Assembly: GCA_905221605.1 (NCBI GenBank)
Contig: CAJNDS010001302.1
Coordinates: 126,001-190,000, forward strand
Origin: Symbiodinium natans
Taxonomy: Eukaryota > Sar > Dinophyceae > Suessiales > Symbiodiniaceae
Reading direction: 5' to 3'
Length of the DNA: 64,000 nt
A program made the translations under genes and the position numbers. How positions within the stretch are numbered: position 1 is the stretch's first letter; every line of letters begins with the position of its first letter. Shown in pieces: positions 1-13,939 of this stretch. Below the pieces are notes generated by a model, which saw nothing but the letters and a program-made list of their open reading frames with translations, ran no database searches and had not been told where the DNA came from.

Positions 1-949
1 AATGTTTGAGCCTGATGCCCAAGGATGTCGTCGGCTTGTCGGTTGGATGGGTGACTGGGTTTGTGATTGTTGTGGTCGCTTGGCCAGGACAACGCCACCG
101 TGCGAAAGTTGCGTGATATGCATTCATGATCATTCATGTGGCAGGCACCCGGTGTCGCGTGAGTACTGATTTTGCGCACGGAACCTTTACTATCCTTTTC
201 CTGGATATGTGGTCGTTCGGCCCCTTGCCCATCGAAAATCCGCATGAAAATGCGCGTGTGCATGTGGGCGCCCTCCCCCCCCCCAAAAAAAAAACTCTTG
301 GATCAACGTGGCACCATCGCGTACTTCTCTGGATTGCCCATGGCAAGCCGATAAACTCATTTCCATATTGCCCGTCGCTTTTGCAGCGTTTACAACCTGA
401 AGCTGCAAGTCTGCAAGGGCTTGGGTTGGGGCGGCCCCTTGGTTTGCCCCTTGGTTTGCAAGTGCATGTCGTCACCTCTGAAGCGAGCGCTGCTCAGCCA
501 GATCTGGATGCCACACTGGGGTCTTCAGTGTTGGATGCTACCGGTTAGCCGCCATCCTTGCCTGCAGATGGTGATGCGAACCACGCGGTATGCCGTCTGG
601 TCCCAATGACGCGTTTCTTCCCATCAGTCCTCTCCGACTTGCGCGCGCCTGCACAGTCTCTTCGACCCCGCTGCTCATGCACTTCGTCCGAGCTGCCACC
701 ATTTGCAAGCAGTGTAAATCTACTGTGGGTTTGCTTAACGTTCCGCAGTTCCATGACAATGAGCATGCCTATTCGCCTCATTCCGCTTCCCGATTTGGAG
801 CTCAGCGACGACGTTGTTTGAGCATCTTCGAGTTGAACAAGTTGAACATGGAACCGAAAACTTGTTTTTTCCCGGCCTGCTTCCCATCTGCAAAACTGTC
901 CAACGAAACGCGCACCAGCCGCGGTCGCCGCCGACTACGATGCTACGGA

Positions 950-2280
950 CTGCCCGCCCGGCAAGCCTGCGTCAGGTCCGCAGCGGCCGGCGGCTTTGGC
1001 CGACGGGGGCGGAGCAAGCAGCGGGCGCAGCCAGGGGCCACCCAAGGCCGTGGTGGCGACTGCCTGCTCGCCCAGCCTTCAGTCACTGCTGTAGGGGCCC
1101 GGCTCTCAGCCTCACCAGGTCCCTGATCATTCCATTTCTGAGCTCAGCGTGACGAGTTTGCTCGTGAGAGCTCTGGATAGATGGCGCGCTTTCGGCGCTC
1201 GGCCACCCTCAGCGCGTTCTGTCGGCCACCACTTCGCCTGGTTGCGGGATGTTGCGGGTGTCCCGTTCGTGTCAGGGGAGACACACGGCGCTGTTGCGGG
1301 ACGACCTGGCCTCCGCCCCCAACGCCTCTCTTGCGATGCGCGCCCACGCACTTTCTACGCAAGTGGTCGCCGAAACTATCGACCTCTGCGCCGCACCCCG
1401 AATTCGGGCAGCAAGCGCTCCCTCACAGGGACAGTGGCTGCCGCAGGCGGCGTCGCAATGCGAGCTGCGTCGCGGCTGGTGGCAGCGTGGTGGCTGGCTC
1501 TGTCGCACCTAACCAGTCACAAGGCCACGCACTCCACCGTTCGGCTTGCGGAGCTCCGTGAGGCGCGCCATGGCGAGGGTTTGGACGATGTCCGCAGGCA
1601 CCTCCGTGCTCGCGAGCTTGGTCGCCGCCAAAGCCGGGAGTTCCACAGCGGGCACGTCGCTTTGCAAAATCTTCAAATTTTTCCGCGCGCATGCCCGACA
1701 TTCCCGCGGCGCCTCCTCGTCGGGCGTCTCGCAACACCGCCACAACTGCAGCTGATCCAAGCTGGATGCATTGGGCCGGGCATACTTCTTGCAGCGTCAG
1801 GAATGGGCGTTCGCGGTTGGGGCAGCGCCGGGTGGGATTTGTCAGCGCACGCCATATCCTCATCGCCGGGCGCAAGCTCTGCGGCGGTGAGGAGCTGGCG
1901 GGCTCTAGAAAGCTCACCCGACTTTACCTTCTTGCAGGCTTGTTCACACTTTTACTCGGCGAGGGAACAGCCGATCGCATGAAAGGCGGCACGTCCTGCA
2001 ACGTGGGCGCAGGCAGCACATCGCAACTCCGCAACCAAGTCAACAGCGTCTAGCGTGGCCCATGCTTTTTCGTGGACACTCGCTGGAGCGCGCGCGCAAG
2101 GATGCTGAGCCTCAACCTCCGCGGGGCAAGAGGGCATTCGTCGCTTCGTGGCGGGGCTGGGTTGTCGCAAGGCGCGTTCCGGCGGGGAGCACGTCGATGA
2201 CCAAGTCGAGTCGCAGGCCTTCAACGTTGTCAGCTGGGGCTTGTAATAAAGTCATGATTTGCAGAGAGCAAAAGCGCGAC
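950..2280 (-). mobile_element. Decayed non-LTR-type reverse transcriptase relic
   Basis: The minus strand carries scattered pieces of a reverse-transcriptase polyprotein of a kind very common in dinoflagellate genomes (family recognised from memory). In coding order: WATLDAVDLVAELR (about 2.1-2.0 kb); ALTNPTRRCPNRERP followed by AVLRDARRGGAAGMSGM (1.9-1.68 kb); after a frameshift near 1.68 kb, ADIVQTLAMARLTELRKP and GGVRGLVTG (1.6-1.51 kb); then REALGAEAR (about 1.3 kb), RRVSPLTRTGHPQ (about 1.25 kb) and ERRKRAIYPEL (about 1.18 kb). A further piece, LRLDLVIDVLPAGTRL near 2.2 kb, belongs after the core in such proteins, so it may come from a second, rearranged copy. The palm region that should carry the catalytic aspartates after GGVRGLVTG is missing, and frames break repeatedly. 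It cannot be active. No LTR, poly(A) tail or target duplication was seen. Confidence 0.72.
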
Positions 2281-3240
2281 TTCTTTACCATTTTTGCATC
2301 GCATGCAGGATCTGGGTCGCACGGGGAAACGGAATAAATGTTTCTTTTCGCGCATGCCCGGCACAAGAAGCATAAGCACGACCTACCTTGCGCGGCCACA
2401 TCCACATTCATTCATGTCGGCAAAGCACAAGTCTTGGGCTGCGTGTGCCGCGCCCTCACCCTCACCATGTGTCCAAGGAGTGTCCAAGGAAGCGACACTC
2501 CTTTCAACCCAGAACGACAAGCTTCTGGTTGCACGGGTGCGTGGCATGGTCGACCGTGATACCATGCGCAACGCCGCGCCGAAGATTCACTTCCTGCACG
2601 GTGATAAATTGCAATACGCCGTACAGCTACGGAGACAACGGAGTGGCATCTTCGAATCGGAGGACAACTTGACAGGCGGATAATCGTGTAAGTGCTTGCC
2701 GGCACTGCCGTCGTGAGAGGTCAGACTTGCGGAAGCAATGAACATGAACCTCCCAGGGACCCAGTGTGCTCTGGGGGCTATCTATCATACTGGGGCACAA
2801 TAAGGATAAAGAGTCGTTTCATGCTGCTGGCCTCTCTTGGACTGCTGGGGAAAGAATCGGAGAGATGGAGAGAATGCCTTTGATGCAAAAATGTGCGGAA
2901 GCATCGAGGGCCGTCTCAGAGGACCAAATAACGAACGCGATTCACATCGGGAATCTCCCACCTGCACGCATTTCCCCTGATATCTTTCCCCATGAACGCT
3001 CCCACTTTATGGGTGGACCCTCATGCGCTCGGCTGGTTCGGCACAGTCCTTTTTGCACTCGCGTCTTACGAGCTTTGTTGTAAGCCAGCGTGTCCAAGGC
3101 CTTATTGGAATGTCAGTCCCAATACACAGCTAGAACGAGAGGACAGATGAGTTCCGGGCAAATCTTTGGCGGACATGTTCAGCAAGCCTCCAGCAGTCTG
3201 CAGCACAGCTCTGGCCCGCCCGTTCAACAAAACCGCAGGG
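2281..3240. other. No gene seen
   Basis: Mixed-composition sequence without a supportable exon, domain motif or strong repeat. Open frames are short and on both strands. Confidence 0.5.
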
Positions 3241-3965
3241 ACACTACAATACACTACACTACACTACCCTACCCTACCCTACCCTACCCTACCCGACCGA
3301 CCCGACACACTTCGCACACAGCACAAAGCACACAGCACACAGCGCACAGCACACAGCGCACAGCACACAGTACACACTACACAATTCACACTAGCAACTA
3401 GCACACTATATAATACACAACACGACACACGACACACGACACCCGACACCCGACACGCGACACGCGGCATGCAACACACGACACAACACGACACAACACT
3501 GCCCTGCACAACACTGCACAACACTGCACAACACTGCACAACACTGCACAACACTGCACAACACTGCACAACACTGCACAACACTGCACAACATTGCACA
3601 ACACTGCACAACACTGCACAACACTGCACAACACTGCACAACACTGCACAACACTGCACAACACTGCACAACGCTGCACAACGCTGCACAACCCTACACA
3701 ACACTACACAACACTACGCAACATTACACAACATTACACAACACTACACAACACTACACAACACTACACAACACTACACAACACTACACAACACTACACA
3801 ACACTACACAACACTACACAACACTACACAACACTACACAACACTACACAACACTACACAACACTGCACAGTACTCCACAACACTACACAACAAAACACA
3901 ACAAAACACTACGCTACGCTGCACTGCGCTACGCTACACTGTGTTGCACTGCACTGCATTACACT
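3241..3965. repeat. CCCTA run and 10-bp minisatellite array
   Basis: The block opens with ACACTACACTA and a CCCTA run (about 3262-3292), passes through ACAC/ACGACAC-rich DNA, and becomes a near-perfect 10-bp tandem array from about 3498 to 3890. The first half repeats CAACACTGCA and the second half CAACACTACA, with a sharp switch near 3690. Long open frames here are translations of the repeat, not genes. Confidence 0.95.
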
Positions 3966-6900
3966 GCACATTGAGCACGTCCTCAGAATGTGTCGCAGAC
4001 ACAAACAGAGACGCAAAAAGAAAGCCTCTTGGTGGATGGTCAGGCCATCTGGCTGCAAGCGGCACTGGAGTGTCTTCCCCCTGGCACGAATATATCTTGC
4101 GCCTACCCGTTAACCGACAACATCGTCCGTTGGCATGCTCTGCGCAGGACACCAAGCTTGCTGTTTCACATCCTGTGTTGTCAATCTGACAATCCTTGCG
4201 GCATAGTCTTTGCAGAGATCATCTATTTTGCCCCACCCATGCCAGCCACAAGAGGTCTTCGAGTGCAAGATGTCATATAAGTGTGCATCACGGTGCCTCA
4301 ACATGCTGAAGGTGTTGGAAAAGACCTTGGCAAACCAGCTATGATGTACACTGGAAGCTGTGCCGGCTAAATGCAGCTATTCGGACAATCACCAAAGTTT
4401 CAGTCTGGGAAGCACCTGTTGCGGTCGTCAAGGCTGACTTAAGATGGTATAAGATGGCCAAGACGGTCGATCGACTTATTGTGCCCTGTCCGGAACGCAC
4501 TTGTTTAGTTTTGCAAACGAGAAATTGCAAGTGCAAAAAAGCTGTTGCAAGACAATCGCATGCGCACTCCTTCAAGATGAACAGCATGCTACAACAACAA
4601 ACACATCACAAGCACCGTAGCAAAACAAAGGCGAGGACTTTTCTGCGCTTCGCGAAGAGCGTGCGCGCAGGACGTAGCAGCAACACGATTTGAACCCAAA
4701 ATGGACAGTTCTATGCACCACCACCGCTAAGGGCGGACTGAGACTTCCACCGCACTGCCAAACGCAAGTCCAGATGATTAAAAAGGCATGCGCAAAGCGA
4801 GCCCTTACAAGAGCCCACGAGCTGCAATACCTCACTTTTGTTCTGCCCCGTTTTCGCGACATCAAGCGATTCCATGGCACACTCCTCACCCTGTGCCTAC
4901 AAAAGCTTCTCACTTGCGACGGTTTTTTTGCTCACTTGCGACTAAAAAACTAGCTCACCTGCTATGTCACTCCCAGACGCTGCTCCCGCATGAGAGGCCC
5001 GCGACTATACAAAAAATATTTTACTTCGAACATCCCGCCCCTGCAGGGAAGGAATTTGCAGGCCCACTCTGGGGTTGGGCACTCCAATCATTCTCTGGGA
5101 ATGCTCTGTCTGGGGTTAGGGATTGTTGGAAGATGCTCCGGGTTGTACTCCAAGGATTCCGATACTCTTGGGGCTGGGGACTCCAGACTGCGGACGGATC
5201 TTCGATTTGAAGGATCCATTTTGCAGCAATTAAGTAACTCGCGACATTTGCCGCTAACCTTCTTTGGGGCCCGCTTCCAAACTCCACCACTCCTCCACCC
5301 CCGACAAGAAGCTAATCTGATCTGGAGAAATTTACGTCGACCCTCCTGGACGAGACCCGCAAGACATTTACGTTACCAACCAGCCGCTCCGAACGTTCTA
5401 CCCACCATTCTCACCATAATCAGCATTACCCGGCATTACACGTTCCACCCTTCCCTTGGTTTTTGCAGCATTTTCGCTGGGCTCCCAGCCAGTGGTTTTT
5501 TCAGCTTGCAACTCTGTTAAATCCTTCCCGAAATCCTCTTTTTCAAGGTTTTGGGGTTTAAGTTTGAATACTAAATGCTCAAAATTAAAAGCTGAAAATC
5601 CGAAACCCTTGCTCTGCAAAGCTCAGCTTTCTTCTCAAACTGGGTTTCTCAACCTCATCCATTCAATCCACAGGGGTGGTCCAGGAGCCACCTCCGCCAC
5701 GAATAATGGCACTGATTCGGGACCTTGCTTAATGTGACCGGAAGCTCCGAGTTTGTATGGCTTGGCCTCTTGGCAACTTCCAAAAACTGCAGCGGAAAAA
5801 GTGCAACAGTCACTGGCCACTGTATGCACTTTTGATAAACGAAGCTATTAAAAGTGACGACGCGAGGATGGCACGACAGTCACGACCCAGGTGCCCCATC
5901 GCCTGTCTGCACTTTTGGGCCGTGAACAACAACAAACCAAGCCAAAAAGCAACGACAGTCACTTAAAAGCCGTCGCTGCAAAGCCTGCAAACCTCCGCAT
6001 CCAGGTGCCCGCGCCAACTCCAATCGGCCAGCGGCCAGCGCGCCAGATGTCCCCTCACAGGGACCATCCTGGGCCTGAAAAAGGCTAAGCAGAGCTGTGT
6101 ATGGTTGGGGCATTGGGACGGTTTTCGCGGGGTTTTCGATGTTCAAAGAAAGCGAGAGTGATGGTACACCCTTAGCGGCAGTCTACTTCCTCCAGGCTGG
6201 CGGGCGGGCGGGAACTTCAGCAACTGAAAGCTCTGGCAGCTACTGACAGTCGACAAAGATCAAGCTGGCACTTCACACTCGCTGCCACAACTGTCAAGCA
6301 TGTACACACATCGTTAACACACAGCACGAGACAGAGAGGATCTATGTCACAGTACACATCTCTGGTGGCATGGCACAAGACTTCTTAGGCACGCCTGGTG
6401 CTGCTCCACCCGCTGAAGTTCCTGGGGCTCAACACCTCATGCGAAGCACTTGCCACAAGGTACTTGGTACACAACGAAACCACAGCCTGGACTGAATCGA
6501 ACTCACCTAAGTCCTCCCTCCTTTCACCCCTTGCCGTATGTGCTTGCTCGCTTCTCTCACTGGCCTTCTTTCGCAGTTGCAGGCATGAAAAATGCAACCT
6601 TGGCAAGCAAACGTGCGCTGCAGCGAACATGCTACGGACCGAACTTTGCATAGACATGTTGCTCAAACAGTGCTTAGCGCGCTGCGAAGTCGATGGTGAA
6701 ACCGCTGAGGATAAAATCCCACTGGACTGACGTGCCTGCAATCGCCAGATCTCTCTGCTGTGTGTGCCACCTCCATCCCCTCCCGTCTCAAGTCTGTCCA
6801 CGCTGCATATTCATCCGCGCTCCTTGCTGGTAATCCCAGCCTTGTGGAACTTCCACCACCAAGCGAACTTTGCTTCTTGCAGGGACCTGTGGTCATTGCC

Positions 6901-9030
6901 CGTCTCTAGAGCTGATAGATGAAGTAGACTGTTAAAAAGCCTGTAGACGGAAGCAAAGTTGCAAATAAAGCAAGGCGCCATCAGCACTGCGTGCAAGATT
7001 CAAACATAAATGTTATGGAGCCGGTCCTGCTGCAAGGCCATGTGCGCGGTGGACATGGCAGAGTTATATCGTGGAGTCTTGGCGCAGTACCGTAGTAGCG
7101 GCCGTAGTGCGCAGAGTTTGCCGGATCCGTCATCCGCATTAGTCCGAAGGCATATGTTAATAGCGGCCGATAGCGCCTGCACCAGACTTTCTGGTGCACA
7201 AACTTGGGTTGCGACTTTCTTGCGATAGGGCCGTTGCCAACTTCCGAGAGGGAAAGGAAGGGTGGATCTACGGCCTTTTCGGTCGGACTTCACCGGAAGT
7301 AAGAGCAGTCACGACTGCTTCATGCATCAGGATCTAATGCGGTGCGACGCTCCGTCGTCGATGATTTCCAAACTTCTACCAAACATTAGCATGTGTCACC
7401 TGTGCCTTCTGCGAACAATCTGCGAAGGCCATCAAGACTGGAATGGATTTGGGGCAGATTTGCCCTTGATGACTTCCAATTATTGCTCTGGCTCTGGGCA
7501 CCCGACAGAGATTTCTCCTCGGCTGCCATGCTAGAAGATTTCTGGGAAGACAGAGCTCGCTACGGATTGTATGGTGGCAAGGCTCCGAATATTCATTCCG
7601 GCGCACCCGTAGTCTATACGTTCCCCCCTGAGCATGACCCCACCACACCTAAACCCCTTTTTTCCCCCCTTTTGTGAAACCGATGGAACCTCCGTTTTCC
7701 AGCAGCGAACTCTTTTGTTCCAAGGGTCGGTAGCTCTCCTCGAACTCCGCACCCACGAGAAAGCGAAGGTGGGTTGCCTGGCTTGGTAGAAGGCAGTTGA
7801 GACATGGTTCGGGGGCAACCTCTGCATCGCTCCCATGGCTCTGCGCCGTTCTGTGTTTGTCGGTTTGGGCTGGGCCAAAGCTCAAAGCACTCCCCAGCTG
7901 CTTCGCTTTTGTTCAACTGCAAAAGCCAATGCTAATGTCGACATTGTTTACCTTTGTGTCGGGACTGTACCATGGCTATCTTCGTTCTGGTTGTATTGTT
8001 CGGCATTTCTGCGGACCTTGAACTCCACCTGCTTCTGGAAGAAGTGGTCGCTCACACTCAGGGAGGACATCTTTGTCAGCGCCTGAAGGTCACCGTCATC
8101 AACTCAGGCATCCAGGGTCAGCGACAACTTGAAGCAGTATGCCAGGCAATTACAGCGAGCTGGCGTGCAGCAACGCCGTGTGAGGTACCATTGTACATGT
8201 TGCTGCACGAATACCTCTGGCAATATTTTTGCTAGCACTAGCTGCAACATTCACATGGACGTTTGTGTGCTGGGCCTTGACCTGTAGACCTCACAAGTCA
8301 AAGTGCACACCACCAAGCCCTTGTGCTCTGGGCTGTTGACTCTTCCACCCCACTTGTGCGGCCCCAACCCCGGAAAGCAGCCCTGATGCTTCCCTGGCCT
8401 CCTGTGCCAGGCTCGGACGGCCCAGGGCGAATTGTGAGTAAGCCAGGACCAGATAGCAGAAGTGGAGGCAGCCTCCCAATTGTTTCCACTGTTCGCATTC
8501 ATCGCAGCTTCGATGTCAGGAGATTTGTCCACTGTCTTCTCTTTTGCTCACAAAGCAGACAGCTTCACTTGCCTGATTTCACCCCTGCTGTAGTCAGCTC
8601 AGGCTGCAGAGCCTCGAGTGGCACGGAGAACCACGCTGGAACGAACACCATCCCAGTAACTCTGTCAAGCTGCTCCCGCGATGTGCGAAAATGAAGCTTG
8701 AAAGTCGTTGTTTTTCCGAGCCCTATATGTTTGCAGAGAAAAATGCTACATGACGGAGTGACTACCAAGTGGCAATCCCTTCACCAGCAAGACGCAGGGC
8801 TTCGTCCCAATTTTCCGACTGGCGCAGGGCCTGGCAAGCCAAAGCGCTGCAGCCGCCCGAAATGTTGCGAACTGACGAAGCTTCCCTAGCCGAGTTGATG
8901 CTGACCAAATTCGCCTCTGCCTGGATGCAGAAAGCCATACACCGACCTAGGCCACAACGCGCAGTGCAAGCAGGCCGGCCAGAGTGCTTTGATAAACTAC
9001 AGCATGTATAAGCTCAAGTATATAATAAAT
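3966..9030. other. No confident gene; one weak plus-strand open frame
   Basis: No recognisable domain. An open frame at 7393-7677 on the plus strand has exon-like composition (ALDDFQLLLWLWAPDRDF, then MLEDFWEDRARYGLYGG), but no family and no convincing splice sites. A minus-strand stretch near 6530-6600 ends in a good donor (TTAG|GTGAGT) and may hold one short exon. Otherwise I see nothing. Confidence 0.4.
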
Positions 9031-9180
9031 TCAAGTGTAAACTCAAGTGTAAACTCAAGTGTAAACTCAATTGTAAACTCAAGTGTAAACTCAAGTGTAA
9101 ACTCAAGTGTAAACTCAAGTGTAAACTCAAGTGTAAACTCAAGTGTAAACTCAAGTGTACACTCAAGTGTAAACTCAAGT
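9031..9180. repeat. 12-bp minisatellite (TCAAGTGTAAAC)
   Basis: About 12.5 tandem copies of TCAAGTGTAAAC, with single-base variants (AATTG at about 9070, TACAC at about 9159). Confidence 0.95.
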
Positions 9181-9546
9181 AGACATGAAAAGGCAGCATT
9201 TCATCATGTGCAGACAGGCGGCCATCTGCATCCTCGTGCTTTTTGGCCTCTTCTTGCACCATTTGAAGGAACTCCTGACCGGTACCCTTTCGAGAGAAAG
9301 CAAGGCATCTAGGAGGAGAGAACTTGAAATCCAATTTACGCACATACCGCCAAATCATACCGAACCGATGCTATAGTAAACCGTTGAGCCACTAGACACC
9401 GTGAACTCTCATGAACTGAACTGGCACTGCCAACGGAGAATGAAGCCCATTTTTGCCAAGTGCTCGGATCTGACCAGTGCGAAAGAACGAGAAAGGAGAA
9501 TATGTCGTGCACATATGCGATTGTATGCTTGTAACTGAACCGCCTT

Positions 9547-9566
9547 GGGGGGGGGGGGGGGGGGGG
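9547..9566 (+). repeat. Poly(G) run of 20
   Basis: Twenty consecutive G bases followed by AACGCCC. Length may be unstable in sequencing. Confidence 0.9.
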
Positions 9567-12500
9567 AACGCCCATTCGCATGCAGGTGACCGAGAGGGTC
9601 GGAAGAGGTCCCGAGCAAACCAAGACCTCCCTCCCTTACCCGTGAAACCGTGAAAGTGCACTTGCATTTGCCTGCTCATGGACCCCTTGTGTGGATAGCT
9701 TTGGGGGGCGAGGAATCATGCCGTTTATCCTTCATCCGACCTCTGTTGCATTCTTCCTGGTCTGGTGCAACAGGGCAGCATCCTTACTCCACGCATCAGC
9801 TCATCTCGCTTTACACGTGCCATTCCAAGTGTCTGCTAATATAGGCACAAAAGCATCATCCGACTTCAGACCAGCTTCAAACATGCCAGGATGAATGAGA
9901 GAGCCACCATCGTTACAACTATTCCTTTCACCACCTCCCCATACAACAAAGTTCTTTAGCACTGCGGCAGGCCTCCGAGCACCGCACACTGCCTCCTCCC
10001 CAGGAAGCTCAGGCCGAGGCGGGGGTCGCGCAGCGTTAAAAAACAAACGGGCTTTGGATGGTTTGCATCGTTTGCATGGACGCTTGTACAAGCGTTTGAC
10101 ACCGCACACGAATGATAAATGAGGAGCACAGAAGGAGAAGCGAGGATGCGAAAGGGATGCGAGGGGGATGCGCGCGGGATGCGCGGGGATGCGGTGTGAG
10201 CTCCTGGGCTGCATCGGCCGTCATGAAGTTCACCCCACGGTAAACGCAGGAGATCTGTGGAGCAAACTGCAATTTGCGCACATGAGCAAACTGCAGAGCT
10301 CTCTGTGCGCTGCCGAGGGTCCTTGCCTTCAGGTAGAGCAGCAGCATCGGGCGCCATTTCTGCTCGCCGAGCTGGTAGCCAGGTGCCTACTGAGGGCAGC
10401 TGGAGTTTTATGGTGCTCACTTGCGTGGACTGCCGCCTTTAGTCGCTAAGGGATGCTAAGGGCATCTTCTGGACGTCTCTTTGTCGTTGCCTCGTCGGCT
10501 TCTTCGGGCTCCAGTGCCTTCCCTGGCCCATGTGCCTCATGATCCACAAGACGTCTGCTCTCATACAAGCCAGCCTGCAGCATCCTCCGAGCTGCCAGCT
10601 GCCTCCTTTTCATTTGAATGAAACTGTACAGGGTGAGGACACCTGCGAAGGGGTGCCTGAGCCTGACGATATGCAGACTCTGCTTGTCGCAGCGACCTCA
10701 TGTGGCCCATTGCTTTCTCAGATGGTTTCAGGCGTTTAGGGCGCCTTTGTAGCTTAGCCCAACGGGCGCAACTTAGCACCCAGCACACGATCCAGCGGCG
10801 ACCACTTCTTCTTCTCCTGTCCCACATGCGCCCGGATTTCCCGGCACATGCGTCTGTGATAGATGACCTCTCGCGGCATTCTAAAACTTTTGCATGTGAC
10901 CTGATGTGCCCATATCAACCTGAAAAGGCCTCGCGATAGGAGCGACACAGGGACAGCCTCACTGCAGGAGCTTTTTTTGGGGGGTAGTTTGGCTAGTTCT
11001 GGGCCCACGGAGGTTTCAATTTCCGTCGCTAGCAGAGCAACTTTCTGGGTCGCACGCATCTCTGCAGCACGGTCCTTGGCCAGCATATGGTGCAAGGCTG
11101 GCCTTGTCAACTGCATACTGTCTCGAGTCGACGACAGCGGTTACTGGGCAGGTGCTCGCACCCTCATACAAAAACTGCTCCCGAAGCATCTCAAGGCTCA
11201 CTCAGTGCCCCACGGCGCAACCGGCACGTTCATAACAAAGATGCGAGTTCAAGGACAACGATGGACACAAAGCCCGCCTGCAACGCAGAGTTTTTAGCAG
11301 CTGGTACACCACATGTTGCTATGCTGCAGAGATCTGCAGAGGCATCTGCCTTCCGACAGAACGGTAGACCTGCACCGCATCCCTGGCAGCAAGTTCTGGC
11401 CACGCTCAAGTTTGCTGTTCGGGTTCGGGGTTTCGAGTCGCAACTCGCCAGCTTCCAACATTCACACACAGCGAGCACGCCACAAACATGTCATGCCATG
11501 TGCGTCCATAGACATGAACTGAAGAGATGTGAAGAGCATGCCATGCGTGACAATTCACGTATGCCAAGCCCATCGCGAAAACGCATCACCGGCATCCTTC
11601 CAGCGGAAGAGGCTCAGCAAGAACCTTGCTAACATCCAGTCGGGCAACTACTTCTTGAATTCTGGGAGGCTACCCCCCCCCCACGGTCGAACTACACTAC
11701 TCCAAAAAAAGCATGTCCCTGGCCTTGCCTGAGCCCTCTCCCCAAAAAAAACATGTCGTCAAGGTCTCTGCCATTCAGCACACCTAGGTTCCTTTTGGCA
11801 AAAATGAGTGGGGAACACAAGGGAGCCTAACGCAATGTCCATCTCCTGGGCTCTGCGGCGTTGCGCGGCGAACGTGCACAAGGAACAGAAACGCCGGGAG
11901 ATTTTGGACGGAGGCTCCTGAGATTGAAGGATTTCGGGTCAATACATCCACAGGGCGGCTTCAGTTGCAGAGAGCAAACCCTTGTAAACCTGTGACAGCA
12001 TGCCTCTCGCACTGAGAACAAAGCTGATATCGTCTAGCACAGCCATTGCACCTGGCATCAGGGAATGTCGGAGAATGGCGTTGGCGAGATAGGCTCCCCC
12101 GGTTGAAGCCCTCAGCGATGTAGCAAAGCAGCACTTACAGCCAGGCCCCAAGCTTCAACAATGACCACTCAACTCTGCAGTTTTCGCACTGCTGGCTGGT
12201 GCTGTGAGGTAGTGCGCTTTGCGCGCTTTTGCAATAAACTTGGGCGAGGCTAGACTATGTGATGAAAGGCGGAGGACCTGCCTCAAAGATTCACGGGAAT
12301 AGCAAATTACATGCGGCAGGCTGGTCGTTCACCACGTAGCCTATAGAGGGGTTTGACAGCCCTCCCAAGCCCACTGACGAGGAAGTTCTCTGTCCCGTCA
12401 TTATTTACCGTGATTGTAGCGACACTTCCACGACAGAGAAAAAGCTACCGGCTGTGAGCTGCACCAATTTCGGCGTCAGCATACGGTTAGGCTACGGTTA

Positions 12501-12898
12501 GTTGACCTTGCTCTTAAGCAGTTGGCGACGAGGGTCTTTTCGCTATGTGAAGCGCAGCCGGCATCTGTTCGCGACCCTGCACTCACGCCACTGCTGTCAA
12601 GCAGCATCGCACTCAAACCTGAATCTGAGCTTCGCTCTTGGCACGACCATGAGCAATGAAGTTCACTCAAGCATTCTCGCCTTGCGTTGAGTCGGCTTTG
12701 GGCGCTGATTCGTGATCGTGTTGTGCCCTCATGATTCTGAGTTGCCGACTCCAAGTCAGCTGACCGGGCAAGATGGCTCGTCCATGCCGCGCATGACCAT
12801 TTCCAGAGCTCTCCTGGAACAATTGTGCTGCGCAAGTGCTGTTCTGTGACTGGTGTTTGTTGCAGGGTGAATGTGCTCAAACGGGAGGGAAAGAGAAA

Positions 12899-12902
<4 letters not shown>
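9567..12902. other. No confident gene
   Basis: A degenerate GGGATGCG repeat lies at 10140-10200. A minus-strand open frame at 10754-11116 has exon-like composition in its first third (MLAKDRAAEMRATQKVALLA, a charged helix) but no known family. Nothing else is supportable. Confidence 0.4.
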
Positions 12903-12947
<45 letters not shown>

Positions 12948-12960
12948 AAGAAAGAGAGCG
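12903..12960. repeat. GA microsatellite
   Basis: Interrupted (GA)n of about 58 bp. Confidence 0.95.
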
Positions 12961-13749
12961 AGCCCATCTGTGCCCAGCCACTGGTGCATGCCCTCGGCGC
13001 CCCCGGCGCCCGAAAACGAGATCTGCATCCCTGGAAGGCCAGGAATGAAGATTCGACTCACCTCGGCTCTTAGGTGCCCTTCGGTTCAGCAGGCTTTCTC
13101 ATGCGACCATCCCTTCATGGGCCGCGTTATGTTGCAGCGACGTCAGCCCTTGCGACTCATTGGCTACGCTGGCAAGCCAGCCATGTCAAGCCATGCTGCA
13201 AAGCTCTTTGCGAGGGCTCCTACGGGTCCTACGAGCACATTGAGTCTGGCAACCGAGGTCGTCTGCTTCAGCTCGGGCAAAGAGTCTACCTGGCAGACTG
13301 ACGATCATGAGCTCTGCCAGAGACACGAAGGGACTTGTCCAACAAAAAGTTGGCAGGCGGTCAGACATGTCAGACTTGTTGCAAGATTAGGGCTTGAACG
13401 TCGAGAGTAGCTTTCGTCACTGATAAGATGTAGGATAGAGTGTCCATACCAATGTACGCCATGTACTCCGATGCACTCCGATGTACTCAGTACTGGCACA
13501 GGTCGAAGGATTTTCGAAGCGCATCAATGTCAGAAAATAACAAGTCCAAGCCTTGGCCTCTGCTGATACAGCTCGGCGTATTCAGTTGCAATTCGCAATT
13601 CGAGCCGCTCAGAGCCCAACAACAAACCCCAATCTGAGCTGTGTCGGCCTCTTCTTGCAAGCCTGGTCTTCGCAGCTCAGCTGGAGTCGCCTGATCTTGA
13701 ATCACGGTGCGGCGATGTCAACAGATTGCACATGCCGATGGGCCACAGA

Positions 13750-13860
13750 AAGGATGGCCACCAGCAAGCGCGAGGGGTGTGCATCCGCTGACCAACTGAT
13801 CCCCAATAAGCCTTCCGCGGCACCCACCGAAACTACACTTTGGACACTGTTCACATCTGT
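13750..13860 (-). CDS. Possible single ankyrin-repeat exon fragment
   Basis: The minus strand reads GCTPLALAGGHPF near 13753-13787, matching the first helix of an ankyrin repeat (TPLxLAxxxGH). The second helix cannot be found in frame, since a stop follows soon after. It may be one exon of an ankyrin gene or a decayed copy. It lies in the same orientation as the clearer ankyrin exons at 18-29 kb. Confidence 0.3.
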
Positions 13861-13939
13861 TCTTTCTGGGGTCGGTTCAGAGGCCTCACCTGCCGCTTTG
13901 CTCCCCTCCAGCCCCCAGACAAAGCTGTTCAACTCTTTA

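Noticed and set aside
3166-4113. Long plus-strand frame and matching minus frames
   Set aside because: They are translations of the 10-bp array (His/Thr/Asn/Gln or Cys/Val/Leu periodic peptides) and have no independent coding signal.
4660-4760. tRNA-like B-box (GGGTTCAAATC) on the minus strand
   Set aside because: The T-arm stem does not pair and no acceptor or anticodon stem could be built.
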